Notes under the pieces: model-generated
What the model was told of the DNA's origin: nothing
The model's input: only the letters and a program-made list of their open reading frames with translations
The model's database searches: none
Shown: positions 7,637-16,468 of the stretch, piece by piece
Numbering within the stretch: position 1 is the first letter of the stretch
How the letters are laid out: each line of letters opens with the position of its first letter
From: a virus
Reading direction: 5' to 3' (one strand)
Length of the DNA: 64,000 nucleotides
IMG/VR virus record: IMGVR_UViG_3300028829_003504
Location: 186,001-250,000 of that record
Made by a program: the position numbers and the translations under genes

Positions 7637-8375
7637 CTTACAGTTCTCCGGTGCTCAATTACGTGAGATTATTAATCTTCAAGGTGAAGCCAATGATGTA
7701 ATGTCAACGGCATGGCGCACAAGTACTAACAACGAAATCCCATACTACCGCGCAGGTCATGTGGAGGTAAGTGAGTTGCTTATGCACATTGGTTTCAAAT
7801 GGTGGAAGAACGAACACCCCACCGAAGAAGCCTACAAAGCAGCGCATGACCAAGCAGTTATGGAACTTGTTGATATTATGCACTTTGCCGCTTCTGATAC
7901 CTCCCGTACGTTAGGTGATACTGAAATCCAAGACGAAGACGTAGAAGTATTCTATCCACCAATCTATAACATTGGCCGTTTTTCTAATAGACAAGTAGAT
8001 GACGCTAATCCTGTTACTTACTCTGAGATGACTATACAGGACCTTTGTGAGCAGATGATCTACTCATATTTACGTGATGGTATTTGTTATTGGGCCTACG
8101 TTAACGTTATGGGTGAAGCTCTTGGAGTTACTGCCGATTACTTATACGGCGTTTACTTAGGTAAGAATACTTTAAACAAGTTCCGTACTTCTAACGGCCA
8201 GAGAGAAGGCACGTATAAGAAGATATGGAATGGCGTTGAGGATAACGTTTACTTAACTGGATACTTACGTACGAAGGAATTAGAAGGCGTACCTGTGACG
8301 GCTGAATGTATAACTACTTATATGACTGGCACGTATAATGCTTATAAAGAACGTAACCTCGTAACTTTAGGGTAA
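7587..8375 (+). CDS. Dimeric dUTPase (all-alpha NTP pyrophosphatase)
   Basis: The N-terminal helix contains LQGEAND, followed by HVEVSELLMHIGFKWWK and ELVDIMHF, which supply the E-x2-E / E-x2-D metal-binding acids of the all-alpha (dUTPase_2) family; the C-terminal block YLGKNTLNKFR...GTYKKIW-G-EDN is also characteristic. It hydrolyses dUTP to dUMP and pyrophosphate, limiting uracil in DNA and feeding thymidylate synthesis. The start has an AAGG ribosome-binding site inside the DUF1353 gene, 50 nt before that gene ends. Confidence 0.88.
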   Translation: MKTLLILKNAVSGDNCNLQFSGAQLREIINLQGEANDVMSTAWRTSTNNEIPYYRAGHVEVSELLMHIGFKWWKNEHPTEEAYKAAHDQAVMELVDIMHFAASDTSRTLGDTEIQDEDVEVFYPPIYNIGRFSNRQVDDANPVTYSEMTIQDLCEQMIYSYLRDGICYWAYVNVMGEALGVTADYLYGVYLGKNTLNKFRTSNGQREGTYKKIWNGVEDNVYLTGYLRTKELEGVPVTAECITTYMTGTYNAYKERNLVTLG

Positions 8376-8411
8376 CTTACATTTAAGTTTTATAATTTGA
8401 TACTAATAGTC

Positions 8412-8545
8412 CAGACAACGGAGTGTCTGAATTTGAAGCTGTGGCTTATTGCTACAAAGTCTGATTATGGCAATGCTTCATATTGAACCGTTTTAGCTTT
8501 TGTGGGTTCAATTAAACAAATACGGTAGGGACCTAGGTCCCTACC
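8412..8545 (+). ncRNA. Candidate structured RNA: four consecutive hairpins
   Basis: The 271-nt gap 8376-8646 has no gene. It contains, in order, CAGACA/TGTCTG (8412-8429, loop ACGGAG), GAAGC/GCTTC enclosing ATTGC/GCAAT (8435-8479), ATTGAACC/GGTTCAAT (8482-8512), and the perfect palindrome GGTAGGGACCT/AGGTCCCTACC (8524-8545), closed by a terminator at 8550-8581. Four tight stems in a row with a terminator suggest an independent small RNA or the 3' processed end of the upstream mRNA. It does not fold as a tRNA. Confidence 0.5.
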
Positions 8546-8549
8546 CATC

Positions 8550-8581
8550 AACCACTTACTTATTAGTATAGTGGTTTTTTT
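8550..8581 (+). terminator. Rho-independent terminator
   Basis: AACCACT (8550-8556) pairs with AGTGGTT (8570-8576), and the 3' arm runs into seven T. It ends the nucleotide-metabolism operon or the candidate small RNA. Confidence 0.8.
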
Positions 8582-8602
8582 AGGTCTCCAGCTCGACTCA
8601 AA

Positions 8603-8615
8603 CTGTAAATATAAG
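8603..8615 (+). promoter_or_regulatory. Candidate promoter, CTGTAAA motif
   Basis: CTGTAAATATAAG begins 44 nt before the clamp-loader ATG and directly follows a terminator, the position expected for a new promoter. Confidence 0.45.
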
Positions 8616-8646
8616 ATACGTTAGACTATATCTGAGTGACAAATAC

Positions 8647-9855
8647 ATGACCACTAAAAAGAAAATCAGTACTTCCAAAACACCCAAGCTTAGAATTACT
8701 AAGAAAGTCCCTTCCCGTAAATCACCAAAGTCAATTAACTTTCATGAAAAATATAGACCGCCAAACATAGGTGGATTACTAGGCCAAGATGCTATTCAAA
8801 AGACCGTTAATGGTTGGCAGAAATCTGGCAACTACCCTAGCACTATTATGATTACAGGCTGTACGGGCAGCGGTAAAACTACTACAGCGCGAATGATACA
8901 CTTTGCCATCAACTGTGCGGACGACGAAGCAGGTCAAGCATTAGGTAAGTCACACCCAGATTACAAAGAACTTAACATGGGTGAGCTTGGTCGAATTGAG
9001 GACGTACGTAACATGTTAAGTACGGCAGACGTTGCTCCTCAGATAGGTAAGAAGCGGATTATCGTTCTCGATGAATCACACTTGATGACAAAAGCAGCAA
9101 GCTCCGCATTACTTAAACCCCTTGAAGAACCTGCGCCTGACACCATTTGGATATTGTGTACTACCGACCCGGAGAAGATGTTACCTACTGTTCTTAATAG
9201 ATGTACCCAACTTTCAGTCAAGCCTATAGCTTCTAGTATCATTAAGAAACGTTTGCAGCAGATTGTGATTAAAGAGAAAGTACCATTCGAGTCTAAGAAG
9301 AAAGCAGGCGAAGCTTTAGGCATGATCGCCAACTTCTCAGAAGGCCAGATGCGTAAAGCATTATCACAACTGCAATCCTTAGTAGGTGCAGTCGATAGTG
9401 GTGAAGCCTTTGACTCTAAATCGGTGTTGTCTCTTTATGCCTCGACGGGTGAAGCGAGCTTAGATGCACAGGCAGTTGATTTGCTTATAGCTATGTTATC
9501 TTACAACTTATCGGGTGCTATTACTCTATGTAACACCAACGATAACCCTAGAGGTCTTGTTGCTAAGATGCAGTGGTTGGTTGATTGGGTTATCCAAAGC
9601 AATACGGGTACTATGAAGTTTAGTCCTTATATTGGTAAGCTTTTCAATCAAGAGAAAAAGAAAGCTCTTTCTGATAAAGAAACTAAGAAAGAGTGGGACG
9701 ATAGCTTCCAGTTACCTAACTTGATTAACATCATGGACGTACTCCTTCAAATAACTATTACGTGGAACACGGCTGGTATCAGTGAGCGTATGCTACTTAC
9801 TACTTGGATTGCTAAAGTAATTGCTAATGATTATGACTACACGGTGAATCGCTAA
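8647..9855 (+). CDS. DNA polymerase clamp loader ATPase subunit (DnaX/RFC-like)
   Basis: The 402-residue AAA+ protein has a basic N-terminal tail, FHEKYRPP and LLGQDAI (RFC/DnaX start boxes), Walker A GCTGSGKT at 71-78, Walker B VLDESH, the SALLKPLEEP helix carrying the arginine-finger region of clamp loaders, and sensor 1 TTDPEKMLPTVLNRC. The DnaX zinc-binding cysteines are absent, as in phage and archaeal small subunits. It would load the sliding clamp for the polymerase encoded at 31197. The gene opens a unit behind a terminator and its stop overlaps the next start. Confidence 0.9.
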   Translation: MTTKKKISTSKTPKLRITKKVPSRKSPKSINFHEKYRPPNIGGLLGQDAIQKTVNGWQKSGNYPSTIMITGCTGSGKTTTARMIHFAINCADDEAGQALGKSHPDYKELNMGELGRIEDVRNMLSTADVAPQIGKKRIIVLDESHLMTKAASSALLKPLEEPAPDTIWILCTTDPEKMLPTVLNRCTQLSVKPIASSIIKKRLQQIVIKEKVPFESKKKAGEALGMIANFSEGQMRKALSQLQSLVGAVDSGEAFDSKSVLSLYASTGEASLDAQAVDLLIAMLSYNLSGAITLCNTNDNPRGLVAKMQWLVDWVIQSNTGTMKFSPYIGKLFNQEKKKALSDKETKKEWDDSFQLPNLINIMDVLLQITITWNTAGISERMLLTTWIAKVIANDYDYTVNR

Positions 9856-10577
9856 TGACTGTTCAATTAGGTAATATATTAGAAGCTGGTCTAACTAAAG
9901 ACCATCTCGCAACAAACGCAGAAACGTGGAGACATATTTGGTTTGTCCAACGTTTTATTCAACATGGTCTTAAGTCTATACTGGACAAACATTGTGGGGG
10001 TGAGGATATTATATCCTTGATCAATAGAGCTATAGATGATCCTATATCTTATCTTAAGCTCACTCCTAATAGTGATCTGTATGCTATATCCGTCAACACA
10101 GAACTGATGTTCCGGGGATGTAACCGTAATGCTAGAATGGGAGTTGTACTAAAGTCTCTACTTGACCGCTGCATTACTCACGACCAAAGTAAACTCGTTG
10201 ACCCTGAGGTACACACATTTGTTGAAGTAACTCCTAAGTTAAAATTAACTACCTTTAATAGTCCTGAGTACAATCAGTTACGTGAAGAAATGAAACCTGC
10301 ATTGGACAATCATTATAGACAGAACAGGCATCATCCTGAGCACTATGAGAATGGTGTCCGTAGTATGACTTTGATTGACGTACTTGAAATGCTTTGTGAT
10401 TGGTTAGCTAGTTCCTTGAGGCAGCCTGAAGGCTGTATTGAGAAATCAATCCTCTTTTGCCAAGAACGTTTCAGCTTCGATGACGGCTTAGCCGAGGCAC
10501 TTCGACTTACTGTAAACTATCACTATAGTCTTGAATATCATAGAGACCCTCGGGACTTCTACGCGCAAACCCTTTAG
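9855..10577 (+). CDS. DUF5662 family protein
   Basis: The middle contains HDQSKL, then NHYRQNRHHPEHYENG and LEMLCDWLAS. The HDxSK ... H-x5-HHPEHY ... DW pattern is that of DUF5662, an HD-like helical phage family without an assigned reaction. The conserved His and Asp suggest metal binding. The start overlaps the clamp-loader stop (TAATG). Confidence 0.7.
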   Translation: MTVQLGNILEAGLTKDHLATNAETWRHIWFVQRFIQHGLKSILDKHCGGEDIISLINRAIDDPISYLKLTPNSDLYAISVNTELMFRGCNRNARMGVVLKSLLDRCITHDQSKLVDPEVHTFVEVTPKLKLTTFNSPEYNQLREEMKPALDNHYRQNRHHPEHYENGVRSMTLIDVLEMLCDWLASSLRQPEGCIEKSILFCQERFSFDDGLAEALRLTVNYHYSLEYHRDPRDFYAQTL

Positions 10578-10585
10578 GAATAATA

Positions 10586-11146
10586 ATGAGCGATCCAATC
10601 CAAAAGATTATCAATCACATAGACCATGACAAGACTTTCTGTTGGAGCACGAATGATCTTATTAAAGGCTTCGATCCTAGCATCTTTGTCCAAGAACACG
10701 TAGGTAAGTCTTCTCCCTCGGTAATTAGCAGGATTCTACATACTGCTGGATACACTTCGGTTGAGTGCCGTGACCTAGATCGAGGTGACCCCATCATTAT
10801 AACTAATGGACGTAGTATACTACATGGTGTAATTGTACTAGTGACTCCTGAAGGAGACCAGCATATTGACCTCCATAGTGACTGGACCTACTCGAACGAT
10901 GTGGGCACCTTTGGTTTCCCTAAAGGCACTCGCATACTTAATCCTTTTCAGTACTCACCTCTCAATAAACCACCCCTCGGAGTTATGCCTCGTTGGATGG
11001 TTTTGCAGAACAGGAACAGATGTATCTTAGACGCCCTTGGTAATTACAATGATTCTAGTTGGTATAGTTCTGCTACCGAAGAAATGCTTACGGAGTTCAG
11101 CTTGAATACGAAAGAGCTCCATGGGATTAAGCACGGAGCTACTTAA
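10586..11146 (+). CDS. Hypothetical protein (186 aa)
   Basis: It starts 9 nt after the DUF5662 gene, with GGAATA as ribosome-binding site, and its stop overlaps the gp46-like start. The central part has several beta-like strands (DPIIITNGR, GVIVLVTPEGDQHIDLHSDW). No family recognised; its place in the replication/recombination operon is the only hint. Confidence 0.65.
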   Translation: MSDPIQKIINHIDHDKTFCWSTNDLIKGFDPSIFVQEHVGKSSPSVISRILHTAGYTSVECRDLDRGDPIIITNGRSILHGVIVLVTPEGDQHIDLHSDWTYSNDVGTFGFPKGTRILNPFQYSPLNKPPLGVMPRWMVLQNRNRCILDALGNYNDSSWYSSATEEMLTEFSLNTKELHGIKHGAT

Positions 11147-13485
11147 TGATTAATCTACACAACATACGTTTGACTGATGTTGTTTTGTTTGAGCAGGAAA
11201 GTATTCCTATCGACCAGAACAACGGGCTAGTTATAATTCAAGGTATGAATTATGATAGTGACGAACCGGACAACACTAACGGCGCAGGTAAGTCACTTGC
11301 ATTTAGTGCCTTAGCCAATATCAGGTTCGAAAGTACACCCATCAGTAATAAAAAGAAAAGCAAGAAGGAAGTCTTACTAGGTAAGAAGTCCAGTATCGGC
11401 ATTGAATATACTGCCAGTGACAATAACAAATATTTAGTTGAGCAGTTCCCTGGTTCATATAGCGTTTGTATTAACGATAACGACCAAAGCATAGCTAAGC
11501 AAGAAGTAGCTAAGAAGTTCTTAGAGACAACGTTCCCTATATCGGAACATGAATTCTATTCTACGTGTTACGTACAGAACTTAAAGCCGCTTTACTTTCA
11601 GGTAGAGACTGATACTAACCGATTGAAGTTTGTTACCGATGTGTTTGAATTGGAAGTATATGATAGAATCCGTAAACACATGTCTGTTAAAAAAGGCGAG
11701 ATTAAAGATAAGGAGATTGAGTATACCACGCTTGCTGGTCAGCTTGATGCTTGTCTACAGCAGTTGAAACGTCTTGACTGGAATCCTGATAGTACTAAGA
11801 GAGCTAAGACCTTATCCTCAGATATTAAAGAACTTAAATCCAAGTTATCTAGGTTATATAAGAAGCAGCAGAAGATTGAAAGTCTACTTGATGATATTGA
11901 TGACCTCAAAATACTGCAAAAGAAAATAACCAAACTCAAGAAACAATTACCTGATCGTAAGAATTTGAAGGATTACTTGGAACGTCAAGCATCGTTGCAT
12001 GTAGAGTATGCCAAGTACTCTGACCGCAAAGAAAACTATGACCAGTTAAGTTCCTCAATTACAGAACGTATCGCCTTACTTAAGGAGGAGCTCGGAGATA
12101 CCCCTCTAGTCGATATAGATGTACTGCGTAAAAAGTACGATACCGTTGATAATAAGCTAGATAGCATTGAAGGCAAACTTAAAAAGGCTCGTAAACATAA
12201 CGCCTTACTTAAGGAAACGCGTGAAGCATTAGATGACCAAAAAGAAAGTCTCAAGAAGTACGGGTATAAGAGCGCCAAGGCAGTTCCTAAAGATGCAGAT
12301 GGTTTTGACCTGTCTTTAGCCAGCCATACTATTCGTATTGCTGAAAACTTAGAGCACCATGAACATGCAGGCGGAGAGAAGTGTCCTACATGTGATAGTA
12401 CTATAGACGTCGATTCTATTCTTAGCCTGGCCGATAAAGCCCGCGAGCAGCTTAAGAAGCACGCCAACTTAATAAAAGCTATCGCACATGCCACTGAGAT
12501 TAAAGCATTGGTTAAGATGCTTAACGGGTGGGAAGGCCCTATTGATACAGTCGGACTCAAAGATACAGAGAAGAAACTACAGAAGAAACTTAAGGCCATC
12601 GAACAGCAAGGCAAGTTAGTTAAAGATTGGAATCATCAACAGGAAATGCTAGGACAGTTGACTAAACCTAAACGCCCTAAGCAGAACCCTAGTAGTAATC
12701 ACAATGCCGATGAAGTGGAGGCTTTACTGGATACTTTAGATAAACTTACTTCTACTCGTAAAGAGTTGGCTACACTTGAGAAGCGTTTTGATGGCATTGA
12801 TATAGGAGACATCGATGGAGAGTCCGCTAAACTAATTAAGAAGATTGACGGGTATAACTCGACGCTAGACGAAGCGCAAGATCAATACAGTGCTATCTCA
12901 ATTAAGAAACGGGAGTATGAAGTCCTGTTCGCCCAACAAACTCAGTTAGAGAGTAAGCTTAAAAAGATTAAGCCTATTATAAAACAGAAGAAGTTGATTG
13001 AGTACTTGTATAAAATGTATGGCGCAACTGAGTTCAAGCTTCAAGCCGCAGCGCAAATATTGAAACTTCTTGAGAGTGCCCTAAATCAATACAGCGGTTT
13101 AATATTCCCCGAAAAGGTTAAGTTCAAACTCGAACCGTCTTCTCGAGGCATCAGTGCTACGTATAGAACTTCTAAAAACGGTATATGGGCCGACATACGA
13201 CACATGAGTGGCGCGGAGCGTAATTGTTTTAGATTGCTATTCGTTGTGGCCTTACTTCCTATGATTCCTGAATCAAGACGTACCAATTTCATTGTACTAG
13301 ATGAACCTGATGCAGCATGTTCAGCCGCGGTTAGACGTAGAATGATAGAAGACTTTTTACCTAAGCTACGTCAGATTGTTCCTCACATATTCTGGATAAC
13401 ACCTAAGCCTGCCAACGTGTTTAAAGATGCCGAGGTTTGGGTAGTTGAGAAACGTGACGGTAAGAGTACTATCAATATAAATTAA
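11146..13485 (+). CDS. Recombination nuclease ATPase subunit (gp46/SbcC/Rad50-like)
   Basis: The 779-residue SMC-like protein has Walker A with NGAGKS at 45-50, long coiled coils (about 170-400 and 430-640) interrupted by the zinc hook CPTC at 413-416, the ABC signature SGAERN starting at 688, and Walker B VLDEP with D719. With the nuclease at 14399 it forms the gp46/gp47-type complex that resects DNA ends for recombination-dependent replication. An unassigned gene at 13511 lies between the two subunits. Confidence 0.92.
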   Translation: MINLHNIRLTDVVLFEQESIPIDQNNGLVIIQGMNYDSDEPDNTNGAGKSLAFSALANIRFESTPISNKKKSKKEVLLGKKSSIGIEYTASDNNKYLVEQFPGSYSVCINDNDQSIAKQEVAKKFLETTFPISEHEFYSTCYVQNLKPLYFQVETDTNRLKFVTDVFELEVYDRIRKHMSVKKGEIKDKEIEYTTLAGQLDACLQQLKRLDWNPDSTKRAKTLSSDIKELKSKLSRLYKKQQKIESLLDDIDDLKILQKKITKLKKQLPDRKNLKDYLERQASLHVEYAKYSDRKENYDQLSSSITERIALLKEELGDTPLVDIDVLRKKYDTVDNKLDSIEGKLKKARKHNALLKETREALDDQKESLKKYGYKSAKAVPKDADGFDLSLASHTIRIAENLEHHEHAGGEKCPTCDSTIDVDSILSLADKAREQLKKHANLIKAIAHATEIKALVKMLNGWEGPIDTVGLKDTEKKLQKKLKAIEQQGKLVKDWNHQQEMLGQLTKPKRPKQNPSSNHNADEVEALLDTLDKLTSTRKELATLEKRFDGIDIGDIDGESAKLIKKIDGYNSTLDEAQDQYSAISIKKREYEVLFAQQTQLESKLKKIKPIIKQKKLIEYLYKMYGATEFKLQAAAQILKLLESALNQYSGLIFPEKVKFKLEPSSRGISATYRTSKNGIWADIRHMSGAERNCFRLLFVVALLPMIPESRRTNFIVLDEPDAACSAAVRRRMIEDFLPKLRQIVPHIFWITPKPANVFKDAEVWVVEKRDGKSTININ

Positions 13486-13510
13486 ATACACTAACCACAA
13501 AGGAATCTAT

Positions 13511-14329
13511 ATGCAATTAATAGGTGTTGGCAATCATAGTCCCGAGCAGGTCATTAGCTGGCTGACCCGAAAAGGACATAAGTCTGTAACTGTAGTACCG
13601 AGCGGAAAGATATTAATCCCAGATGACTCTAGGAAGTACAAGCGCATTATGATATTTTCCACATATCGCGATTTTAGACGCAACTGGAAGTTAGTAGGTT
13701 CTTCTTCCTTTTCTTCGAAAGTATTCTTTGTACATGGTACTCCTAGTAAGCTTCATGAGTTCGACCAGATGTTCTATTCGGACTTCGACCCAATTCGCGG
13801 ACAGCGTAGTTTTGGATTTAAACTACATAGTAAGTTTAAAGAAATTAACTTGAAGAAGATAGGTAAGGACGAACCTACTAGGTCTAAAACTAGATACTTT
13901 ATGCCAAATCTAATAGAGGCCGTAAAGCAAGGAAGCCTACTAAACAAGTTAATGAGCGCCATCTATACTGTAAAAGGTTCAAGTAACCAAAAGTTGTTAA
14001 CGCTTACAATATGTCAGTGGTTGTACGGAGGGGAAAGTCCAAACCTACTGCGTAAGCGCATCCAGAATTATGGAGGTCAGCTCCGTATTACCGAACTTAT
14101 GTGTAATCGCTTTGATGATATCCTTTTAACTGAAATAGGTTTTAGCTTCCAAGAAGCATTCGAAGAAGTTATCGACTATAAGAAGAGAGGAAAGGATGTA
14201 CCTTTCAGGGAGATAGGTCAGAGCTACGGTATTCCTGATTTTGAGCTTAGATACATTAACGTTAAACTGGATAATGAAAGGACCAACAAAACCACTATAG
14301 ACCAACGCACACAGAAGTCCATTAAATAG
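13511..14329 (+). CDS. Hypothetical protein between the gp46 and gp47 genes (272 aa)
   Basis: AAAGGAATC precedes the ATG by 5-6 nt. The N-terminal 90 residues alternate strands and helices (KSVTVVPSGKILIP; KRIMIFSTY; KVFFVHG); the rest is basic and helical with a conserved-looking GESPNLLRKRI segment. No family recognised. Its site between the two nuclease subunits suggests a DNA-related role, unproven. Confidence 0.65.
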   Translation: MQLIGVGNHSPEQVISWLTRKGHKSVTVVPSGKILIPDDSRKYKRIMIFSTYRDFRRNWKLVGSSSFSSKVFFVHGTPSKLHEFDQMFYSDFDPIRGQRSFGFKLHSKFKEINLKKIGKDEPTRSKTRYFMPNLIEAVKQGSLLNKLMSAIYTVKGSSNQKLLTLTICQWLYGGESPNLLRKRIQNYGGQLRITELMCNRFDDILLTEIGFSFQEAFEEVIDYKKRGKDVPFREIGQSYGIPDFELRYINVKLDNERTNKTTIDQRTQKSIK

Positions 14330-14356
14330 GCATATAGGGGGCACTGTGACAGTACA

Positions 14357-14399
14357 TATAAATAAGGACGTATATTAAATGAAAAGAGATTTAACCTGA
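14357..14399 (+). promoter_or_regulatory. TATAAATA box and possible 6-codon leader before the gp47-like gene
   Basis: TATAAATA at 14357-14364 equals the T4 late promoter core. AAGGA then precedes an ATG (14379) opening a six-codon frame whose TGA overlaps the next ATG (TGATG at 14397-14401). The main gene has only a weak ribosome-binding site of its own, so coupling through the mini-frame is possible. A single exact match could be chance in AT-rich DNA. Confidence 0.3.
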
Positions 14400-15445
14400 T
14401 GCTACACTTCTTATCAACAAGTGACTTCCATCTTGATGGTTTAAAAAAGTTATTCCCTAATGACCATATACAAAGGCAGATTGCGGAAGTTGAAAAAATA
14501 TTCCAATACGCGATGAAGAACGGGATAAAGCATGTGTTTATACCGGGCGACATAGCAGACTCCTATAGCATGTCATGGGAAGCTTACTTCGGTTTAGTTA
14601 ATCTGCTTACCAAGTATGACGGCCTACTAAACATTTACTATCTACACGGTAACCATGACTGGGAAGCTGAGAAGAAAACAAGTTTAGACTTATTAAACTT
14701 GATGTGCCTAAACAACATGTTTAAGACTGTATTCTTATATGCTAATCCTGAGCAGATTGAAATTGACGGCATCGTTATAAACATGTTATCCTTCCCAGCA
14801 AAGAAAAGTATTAAGAACAAGAAGCCCTGCCTAAACTTTGTCCATGCCTCATTCGACGGAGCTGTCGGAGACAACGGCAGGACGTTACGGGTGAAGACTG
14901 AAATTGAATGTAACCCGCGCGACTTCACTATAAGTGGTCATATACATCAGTACCAGTACTTGAAGACTAAGCGTGTTTTATACAACGGTAACCCCTACCA
15001 GAAAAACTTCGGTGAGTCATTACCTAAAGGATTTATTGAGTGCAAAGCTAAGTACGTCAATAAGAAACTGGTAGTCAAGCACAAGTTTATTAACAACCAT
15101 CCTGACTTTACTTTGGAGTCCCGCATCATTAGCAGCCAGAAAGATTTTACGGAGTTGAGTACCAGTGACTCTGTTCGCTATCGTCTGTACGTTGACCCTA
15201 GTGTTGTAGTACCTTCCGACTTAATGGTGAAGTATCCAAACATCAGGCAGTTGTTTGATTCGCAAGGTAAGACTAAAATTAAAGAGCTTGATTGTGCGGA
15301 CGAGTTTAAGCAGCAGTCCGTTGACATACCTAAGATAGACCCTACATTCAAGTTAGCTTCTTCTATGAAGAGTGCTGGTTGGAAGAAGAGAGACTTCGAC
15401 AAAGCGAAAGCCTTAGTTAAAGAGGCAATGCAAACTAACTATTAG
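14399..15445 (+). CDS. Recombination nuclease subunit (gp47/SbcD/Mre11-like)
   Basis: Calcineurin-type metallophosphoesterase motifs are in order: SDFHLDG at about 7-13, GDIADS near 50, GNHD at 84-87, VHASFD, and GHIH at 180-183. These bind the two metals of the nuclease centre. The 348-residue length is normal for phage gp47. It pairs with the ATPase at 11146. A strong terminator follows the stop. Confidence 0.92.
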   Translation: MLHFLSTSDFHLDGLKKLFPNDHIQRQIAEVEKIFQYAMKNGIKHVFIPGDIADSYSMSWEAYFGLVNLLTKYDGLLNIYYLHGNHDWEAEKKTSLDLLNLMCLNNMFKTVFLYANPEQIEIDGIVINMLSFPAKKSIKNKKPCLNFVHASFDGAVGDNGRTLRVKTEIECNPRDFTISGHIHQYQYLKTKRVLYNGNPYQKNFGESLPKGFIECKAKYVNKKLVVKHKFINNHPDFTLESRIISSQKDFTELSTSDSVRYRLYVDPSVVVPSDLMVKYPNIRQLFDSQGKTKIKELDCADEFKQQSVDIPKIDPTFKLASSMKSAGWKKRDFDKAKALVKEAMQTNY

Positions 15446-15453
15446 TTTATTTT

Positions 15454-15490
15454 AAAAAGCCTAGCCTTCGAAAGTTGTCTAGGCTTTTTT
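15454..15490 (+). terminator. Rho-independent terminator
   Basis: AAAAAGCCTAG (15454-15464) pairs perfectly with CTAGGCTTTTT (15479-15489), 11 bp, ending in a T tract. Confidence 0.9.
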
Positions 15491-15709
15491 AGGTGAGCGG
15501 CATGATATTAGAATACTCTAGTTGGATGATTAATGTGCGCTCAATTCTTCCGAATCTTTTTTAGCAAATGCCTCTTAATTTTCGTAAATAGTAGTACACC
15601 TATGTAATTTCATACTAGACAAGACGAAGATCAATCCCGGCTTAATGAATGGGATTTCGGATTGTCGTTAACTCATTCGTTAAACTACAAATACTTAAAG
15701 GAGCCTATC
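15491..15709 (+). promoter_or_regulatory. Leader region of the histone-like gene with a hairpin
   Basis: This gene-free stretch lies between a terminator and the histone-like gene. AATCCC (15633-15638) pairs with GGGATT (15651-15656), and flanking CGA/TCG and ACAA/TTGT segments (15619-15665) could extend the stem with bulges. A 20-codon frame at 15502 preceded by AGGTGAG is visible but unsupported. No promoter consensus stands out. Confidence 0.35.
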
Positions 15710-16375
15710 ATGGCCGTTAAAAAGAAAGCAGCACCTAAGAAAGCAGCACCTAAGAAAACCGCAACTAAGCGAAAAGCAGGCGTTGGTTCAAAATTCAAAA
15801 CTACTAATGCACCTACAATGAAGAAGAAAAAACCAGCTAAGGCAGCCACTAAACCTGCTGCTCCGAAAAAACCAGGTACAAGAAAACCGAAACTTTCTGC
15901 TGCCGATCAGAAGAAAAAAGCAGCACGCGCAAAAGTAACAGGTGATCGTCTTAAAGGTAAGAAGACTAAAACTATTAAACAGAAATTAGCTGAACGTGTT
16001 GCTAAGCATGGCGAAGCAATGGCTAATGCTAAAGAAGCTTTTGCTAAGAAAAAAGCTTTAGTTGAAAAAAGCCAGAAGGTAGCTCAAGGTAACTTAGTTA
16101 AAAAGCAAAAAGCTGCATTAATTAACCTTACCCGTGCCTACAACGCTCGCATGAAAGCTAAGAAATCTAGCAAGCCTAAAATCAAAGATGGTAAGATCGT
16201 AGTTGCTAAAGCGGAAAAGGCTACTTTCAAGAAAGTAACACCTAAGTTAACTAAGCTTCCTTCTTTACGTACTACTAAAGGTGCAGTTAAGAAACGTTCT
16301 GGCGCATCAGCTGGCGCTAAGAAAGCAGGAAAGACTAGAGCTAAAAACAAGAACAAAGCTACTAGAGCGGCTTAA
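15710..16375 (+). CDS. Histone H1-like Lys/Ala-rich DNA-binding protein
   Basis: The ATG at 15710 has a good AAGGAG. The 221-residue product is dominated by Lys, Ala and Pro, with repeated AAPKK-type units at the N-terminus (residues 5-20), a basic helical centre (about 85-150) and another basic tail. This composition is that of eukaryotic H1 tails and bacterial histone-like proteins such as Chlamydia HC2. It probably binds and condenses phage or host DNA, and could be packaged. It stands alone between two terminators, so it is a single-gene transcript. Confidence 0.8.
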   Translation: MAVKKKAAPKKAAPKKTATKRKAGVGSKFKTTNAPTMKKKKPAKAATKPAAPKKPGTRKPKLSAADQKKKAARAKVTGDRLKGKKTKTIKQKLAERVAKHGEAMANAKEAFAKKKALVEKSQKVAQGNLVKKQKAALINLTRAYNARMKAKKSSKPKIKDGKIVVAKAEKATFKKVTPKLTKLPSLRTTKGAVKKRSGASAGAKKAGKTRAKNKNKATRAA

Positions 16376-16403
16376 TTCTTCAATAGCGTTTAGCAAGTAA
16401 AAT

Positions 16404-16427
16404 AAAAGCGGACTTAGGTCCGCTTTT
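16404..16427 (+). terminator. Rho-independent terminator
   Basis: AAAAGCGGAC (16404-16413) pairs perfectly with GTCCGCTTTT (16418-16427) around TTAG. The U tract is short but the stem is strong. An AT-rich stretch with TATAAT (about 16432-16447) follows and may start the next unit. Confidence 0.85.
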
Positions 16428-16468
16428 GTCGTATATAATATATAATTGAATTCGTAGGATATTCTGAT

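Noticed and set aside
8376-8646. tRNA gene in the hairpin-rich gap
   Set aside because: The stems do not form a cloverleaf; there is no acceptor stem with the right spacing or anticodon arm, and GGTTCAAT pairs with an upstream stem instead of acting as a T-loop.
12036-12614. Antisense protein-coding frame opposite the gp46-like gene
   Set aside because: It is a Ser/Leu-rich complement of Lys/Glu-rich coiled-coil codons; all supported genes are on the + strand.
15502-15564. Twenty-codon peptide after AGGTGAG
   Set aside because: Too short and without conservation evidence; left as leader sequence.
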